Shown one piece after another: positions 6,581 through 8,982 of a stretch of DNA of 8,982 nt. The DNA is from a bacterium. GTDB taxonomy: Bacteria; Babelota; Babeliae; Babelales; GCA-2401785. The notes beneath the pieces are model-generated. The model saw only the letters and a program-made list of their open reading frames with translations, made no database searches and was not told the origin of the DNA. Both the position numbers and the translations under genes were made by a program. Position 1 is the first letter of the stretch; each line of letters begins with the position of its first letter. Location: NCBI GenBank assembly GCA_030629865.1, contig DAOVOC010000029.1, forward strand, positions 1 to 8,982. The letters are read 5' to 3'.

Positions 6581-7837
6581 TTATGCTTTTGTGAGAGAAA
6601 TCTCTATCTCATGAGCTTCGATTAATATTCTTATTTTTCTTATCATTTCTGTGGCCTCATTATACGCTATTGCTTTGTCTTTTTTTGATTTGAAAATTGT
6701 TTTTATGCGCTCGACAAGTTGTGCAACGGGCCTGGGTAGAATTAGTGCAGGAGTGCTGGAATTAATTGCCTGTACTGCTGCTTCTATTTCTCGTTGCCTG
6801 TGTTTTGAATGTTCAACGGTGGCATCCCATCCCCATTCAAAAAACATTCCGATGAGTGATGATGTTAAAATAATAGTTGTCATATCAGCTTCAGTTCTAA
6901 TTTCAAAATCGTTTTTTAAAATATTTGTGATTTTTGTTATTGGAGTTATTTCGTATGATTTCCAATATCCTTCTATCAGCTCCAACAAGTATTCAAAACC
7001 TTCGGTTGTGCGATACAACTTGCATGTTGAAAACCATAGTAATGTTAATTTGAGCGGAATTTTCAAACCTCTGATGGTGATGCTTCCTGCGGTTTTTAAA
7101 CGTGGCACAATTTTTTTTGAAAAAAAATTAGATGCATTTTGCCAGCTTATTGCACGAGTTAGATGGTCTGGATATTCAAAAAAGGCGTTTAGTGAACGGT
7201 CTTTTGCAAGTCGTTCTTCAATTCCGTGCGCTTCGATAAGAATTTTTATTTGTTGAACCAATTTTGTGGCTTCTTCTTTTGCTAAAACTTTGTTTTGTTT
7301 TGTTTTTAATATTTTTTTGATTTTTGTAACGAGTTTGTCGATAGGATGCGGAAATTCGATGTGCTGGAATTCTGCTTGAATTGAGCAAATTGTATCTTCA
7401 ACATCTTTCGGAGAAAGTGGTTTTTTTCTAATCCATCGTCCCCATACAAAATCTGTTGCGTAATCGAAAAGCATTGATGTTGCTATAGCGATGGCCATTT
7501 TAACTTCTGTATTTGTTTTGTGGCTACCGAGAAGTTTTGTAACTGGTGCAAAATATTTTCCTATTTTTAAATTAGTCTGTTCGAACTCATCGGTTATTCG
7601 GCTTGCGATGCTCAGCGTTGCCAGAGTGAGTGCAAAGTTGAGAGGTGTTTCTAAATTTTTAAGGAAAAAATGGCCGACGCGTTTCCAGCGTGATTTTTTA
7701 GAGGGTTTAAAAACTTGTAGAGCATTTTGCCAGGTGTGCATTTCGTGTACACGAGAGTCGTATCTTTTTTCATGGCAGATAAGGGGGAATGTTGTCAGAA
7801 GAATAGAAAGGCATAAGACTATAAAGTTTTTTTTCAC
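6581..7837 (-). CDS. Exported protein made of two tandem diverged repeats, function unknown
   Basis: A 418-residue protein that I do not recognise. It starts with GTG at 7837, supported by GAGGG 7 bases upstream and an immediate signal peptide (MKKNFIVLCLSILLTTFPLI). The mature protein is an internal duplication: residues about 35-212 and 231-416 align along their length. Matching blocks are TWQNAL / SWQNAS, LETPLNFAL / LKIPLKLTL, DEFE / EGFE, APVTKLL / TPITKIT, and most clearly EEATKLVQQIKILIEAHGIE / NEATEMIRKIRILIEAHEIE, preceded in both by a P-P--LV--IK-I-K-K segment. Each unit contains two moderately hydrophobic helices, so membrane association is possible. It is basic and helical. It precedes the glyS operon but is probably transcribed separately, as a promoter lies between them. 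No enzyme motif was seen; a structural or host-interaction role is only a guess. Confidence 0.87.
   Translation of the reverse strand: MKKNFIVLCLSILLTTFPLICHEKRYDSRVHEMHTWQNALQVFKPSKKSRWKRVGHFFLKNLETPLNFALTLATLSIASRITDEFEQTNLKIGKYFAPVTKLLGSHKTNTEVKMAIAIATSMLFDYATDFVWGRWIRKKPLSPKDVEDTICSIQAEFQHIEFPHPIDKLVTKIKKILKTKQNKVLAKEEATKLVQQIKILIEAHGIEERLAKDRSLNAFFEYPDHLTRAISWQNASNFFSKKIVPRLKTAGSITIRGLKIPLKLTLLWFSTCKLYRTTEGFEYLLELIEGYWKSYEITPITKITNILKNDFEIRTEADMTTIILTSSLIGMFFEWGWDATVEHSKHRQREIEAAVQAINSSTPALILPRPVAQLVERIKTIFKSKKDKAIAYNEATEMIRKIRILIEAHEIEISLTKA
6590..7147 (-). repeat. Protein repeat unit 2 of the 418-residue exported protein
   Basis: Encodes residues about 231-416, aligning with unit 1 (35-212). 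The best conserved part is the last 50 residues, with the shared core RILIEAHEIE against KILIEAHGIE. The N-terminal half has diverged more, with WQNA as an anchor. Confidence 0.8.
7202..7735 (-). repeat. Protein repeat unit 1 of the 418-residue exported protein
   Basis: Encodes residues about 35-212. Its start (TWQNAL) and end (IEAHGIEERL) match SWQNAS and IEAHEIEISL of unit 2. A linker of about 18 residues (213-230) separates the units. Confidence 0.8.
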
Positions 7838-7844
7838 GGCAAAA

Positions 7845-7849
7845 CCCTC
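7845..7849 (-). promoter_or_regulatory. Ribosome binding site supporting a GTG start
   Basis: GAGGG on the minus strand, 7 bases before GTG at 7837. With the signal peptide beginning directly at that codon, it supports the GTG over any internal start. Confidence 0.7.
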
Positions 7850-7948
7850 AATGCACAGTGATGGCGCACGAAAGCAATTTTACAAATATAGTCATGTTTT
7901 TTGTATGCTTACGTTTGTTTATAATAAGTATAAAATTATTTCATTCTT

Positions 7949-7976
7949 GTCATTCCGTGTAGATGCCGGCAATGGC
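7949..7976 (+). repeat. Degenerate GTCATTCCG palindromic repeat remnant
   Basis: GTCATTCCGTGTAGATGCCGG has the same opening as the repeats at 8092 and 8385 (reverse), but its stem is poor and the GATCC end is missing. It may be a decayed copy. Confidence 0.35.
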
Positions 7977-8091
7977 TGTTGTTGGGTATCGCAAAAAACT
8001 TTTAACATGCCACTCCACTCAGTTTTTTGAAAAAAGTTCAACATGGGGCATGGCCATTTAAAGTGAATGTTTTATAGGTGTTTTGCTATTA

Positions 8092-8245
8092 GTCATCCCG
8101 CACTTGATGCGGGATCTTTTCCTTATTTTGGTTGCATTTTAAAATGAGCTACAAACTTGCGGTTACTCAATAAAGCCATCTAGAAAGACTATCCATTGCA
8201 TTTTGATTTTAGAGGAAAAGATCCCGGATCGTAGTCCGGGATGAC
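8092..8245. repeat. Inverted pair of palindromes with 32/33-bp terminal inverted repeats (REPIN/MITE-like, 154 bp)
   Basis: The left arm (8092-8123) begins GTCATCCCGCACT and ends GGGATCTTTTCCT. The right arm (8213-8245), reverse complemented, begins GTCATCCCGGACT and ends GGGATCTTTTCCT. Each arm is itself a hairpin: ATCCCGCA-CTTGA-TGCGGGAT (8095-8115) and ATCCCGGA-TCGTAG-TCCGGGAT (8221-8242), both 8-bp perfect stems. The stems differ by base changes that keep pairing. An AT-rich core of 89 bases separates the arms. The layout matches REP doublets (REPINs) or a small MITE. Confidence 0.8.
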
Positions 8246-8332
8246 AGTGTTAAGGTTTTTTGCCATAAATGCAAGGACACAGGAAAGTTATTATTTTTAA
8301 TTTTGATGACAGTTTAGTATTTGCGAAACAAA

Positions 8333-8385
8333 GCCGGGTCACCCAGTTGCGCTAAGGCTACGCCGTGGTGAGAGCCCGGAATGAC
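8333..8385 (-). repeat. GC-rich dispersed palindromic element, long form (copy 2)
   Basis: Read on the minus strand it starts GTCATTCCGGGCTCTCACC and ends GTGACCCGGC. It can fold: CCGGG (8334-8338) with CCCGG (8375-8379), then TCACC (8339-8343) with GGTGA (8367-8371), with a three-base bulge. The inner part, reading CGGCGTAGCCT, resembles copy 1 at 2290-2350, which has an extra 11 bases (a second GCTTCGGCG-like block) at that point. Confidence 0.7.
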
Positions 8386-8461
8386 ATATGAATATATTCA
8401 CAAATTTTGTATGTAGTGTTTAATCGAGTTTAGCGATTTTAAAAATTATTGTATTTTCAAT

Positions 8462-8465
8462 GAGG
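8462..8465 (+). promoter_or_regulatory. Ribosome binding site of the VUT/YhhQ-type transporter
   Basis: GAGG lies 7 bases before the ATG at 8473 and fixes the start of the only plus-strand gene. Confidence 0.65.
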
Positions 8466-8472
8466 TTAAATT

Positions 8473-8982
8473 ATGTCGAACGAAATAATTTTCCTGTTAC
8501 ATGTGGCTACAACTATGGCCTTTTCTCTGGCTGCTCTTGCGCTGGGCCAAGGAGCTTTGACGGCCGCTGTTGTTGTGCAAGCGGTCTTTGCAAACCTTTT
8601 TGTTTTAAAGCAAATAACATTGTTTGGTTTTTCTGTAACAGCTGCTGACGCATACATAGTTGGCTGTATGTTTTGCACCAACTTTTTACAAGAATTTTAT
8701 TCAAAATCGGCTGCAGACAAGGCAACATGGGCATTTGTTCTTGGATTTGTTTGGTACGTTGCCGCAAGTTGGATTCATTTGAGCTATGTTCCTTTGGCCT
8801 CAGATTGGGCGCACGGACATTTTGTTCCACTTTTAAGGCATGTACCACGTCTTGTTTTTGCTTCTCTGGTTGCGATGTTTTCCTCGATGCGGCTTAATAA
8901 TTTTTTGTTCAAAATTTTAAGTACAAATTTTTTTGGTAGCAGTGCGCTTTGGCTTAAAAATTTTATATCAGTTGTCATTGCT
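8473..8982 (+). CDS. yhhQ: Queuosine precursor transporter, VUT/YhhQ family (C-terminus beyond window)
   Basis: The frame is open from ATG 8473 to the window end, 170 codons without a stop; the family is usually about 200-230 residues, so the last 30-60 are probably missing. It is a hydrophobic polytopic membrane protein. Family features are a first helix pair with ANLFVLKQITLFGFSVTAAD (40-59), the loop QEFYSKSAADKA (73-84), matching the family's (D/Q)E-YG-K-A--A pattern, and HVPRLVFASLVA (123-134) followed by SALWLKN (157-163), close to R-W-RN near the end of the family. YhhQ-type proteins import queuine or preQ0/preQ1 for tRNA queuosine modification; the substrate here is inferred from family membership. 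The GAGG ribosome site and the coding-like composition support this strand over the overlapping minus-strand frames. Confidence 0.82.
   Translation, partial: MSNEIIFLLHVATTMAFSLAALALGQGALTAAVVVQAVFANLFVLKQITLFGFSVTAADAYIVGCMFCTNFLQEFYSKSAADKATWAFVLGFVWYVAASWIHLSYVPLASDWAHGHFVPLLRHVPRLVFASLVAMFSSMRLNNFLFKILSTNFFGSSALWLKNFISVVIA

Larger units (their letters stand above)
7838..8472. other. Repeat-rich intergenic region between divergent genes
   Basis: These 635 bases separate the 5' ends of a minus-strand and a plus-strand gene. They contain the palindromic pair at 8092-8245, the long GC-rich element at 8333-8385 and a degenerate start at 7949. A plus-strand open frame runs through its left part but is mostly a shadow of the 418-residue gene. 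No tRNA or other structured RNA gene was recognised. AT-rich promoter-like strings occur on both sides, but none is strong enough to call. Confidence 0.7.

Noticed and set aside
6651..7256. Plus-strand open frame of 201 codons
   Set aside because: Lies wholly antisense within the same gene; it is a by-product of its codon use.
7491..8030. Plus-strand open frame of 179 codons
   Set aside because: Most of it is antisense to the 418-residue exported protein, whose signal peptide, ribosome site and internal repeats are coherent; the translation has no recognisable domain.
7838..8472. CRISPR array or structured RNA in the long gap
   Set aside because: The repeats are inverted and unequally spaced, with no direct repeats of constant spacing, and no tRNA-like or known RNA fold was seen.
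8466..8848. Overlapping minus-strand open frames at the right end
   Set aside because: The plus-strand frame gives a hydrophobic membrane protein with VUT/YhhQ motifs and a good ribosome site; the minus-strand products are low-complexity and lack signals.

Overview
The window reads as a piece of a small, AT-rich, host-associated bacterial genome. Three proteins with signal peptides and no recognisable family, short intergenic regions, a potassium-uptake operon, a probable queuosine-precursor transporter and GC-rich intergenic palindromes would fit a reduced intracellular or symbiotic bacterium. Candidatus Dependentiae (TM6) is my best guess from gene style. That is an inference; no marker here settles it.

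Layout. Seven of the eight genes are on the minus strand. At the left edge is the N-terminal part of a single-stranded DNA-binding protein (1-320). It is followed by two genes for exported proteins of unknown function (412-825 and 929-2134). A 392-base gap (2135-2526) carries a promoter for the second of these and a 276-bp element bounded by perfect 13-bp inverted repeats. Next is a tight four-gene minus-strand operon, in transcription order glycyl-tRNA synthetase (6477-5167), a VTT-domain (DedA/YqaA-like) membrane protein (5143-4562), the KtrB/TrkH potassium channel subunit (4577-3180) and the KtrA/TrkA regulatory subunit (3165-2527). Upstream of it is a GTG-started gene for a 418-residue exported protein made of two diverged tandem repeats (7837-6581). 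A 635-base gap (7838-8472) full of palindromic repeats separates this from the only plus-strand gene, a VUT/YhhQ-type transporter that runs off the right edge (8473-8982).

How the parts fit. KtrB and KtrA form one K+ uptake system: KtrB conducts the ion and the cytoplasmic KtrA ring gates it in response to bound nucleotide. They share a transcript with glyS and a membrane protein, apparently driven by a promoter just upstream of glyS. The exported proteins could face the envelope or the host, but nothing in the sequence shows their function.

The most interesting signal is a family of intergenic palindromes starting GTCATCC/GTCGTCC and ending GGGATC(C). In both large gaps they occur as inverted pairs about 85-89 bp apart (2290-2473 and 8092-8245), an arrangement like REPIN doublets or MITEs. 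A longer GC-rich variant is present in both gaps (2290-2350, and 8333-8385 in reverse). No rRNA, tRNA, CRISPR array or transposase gene was seen.
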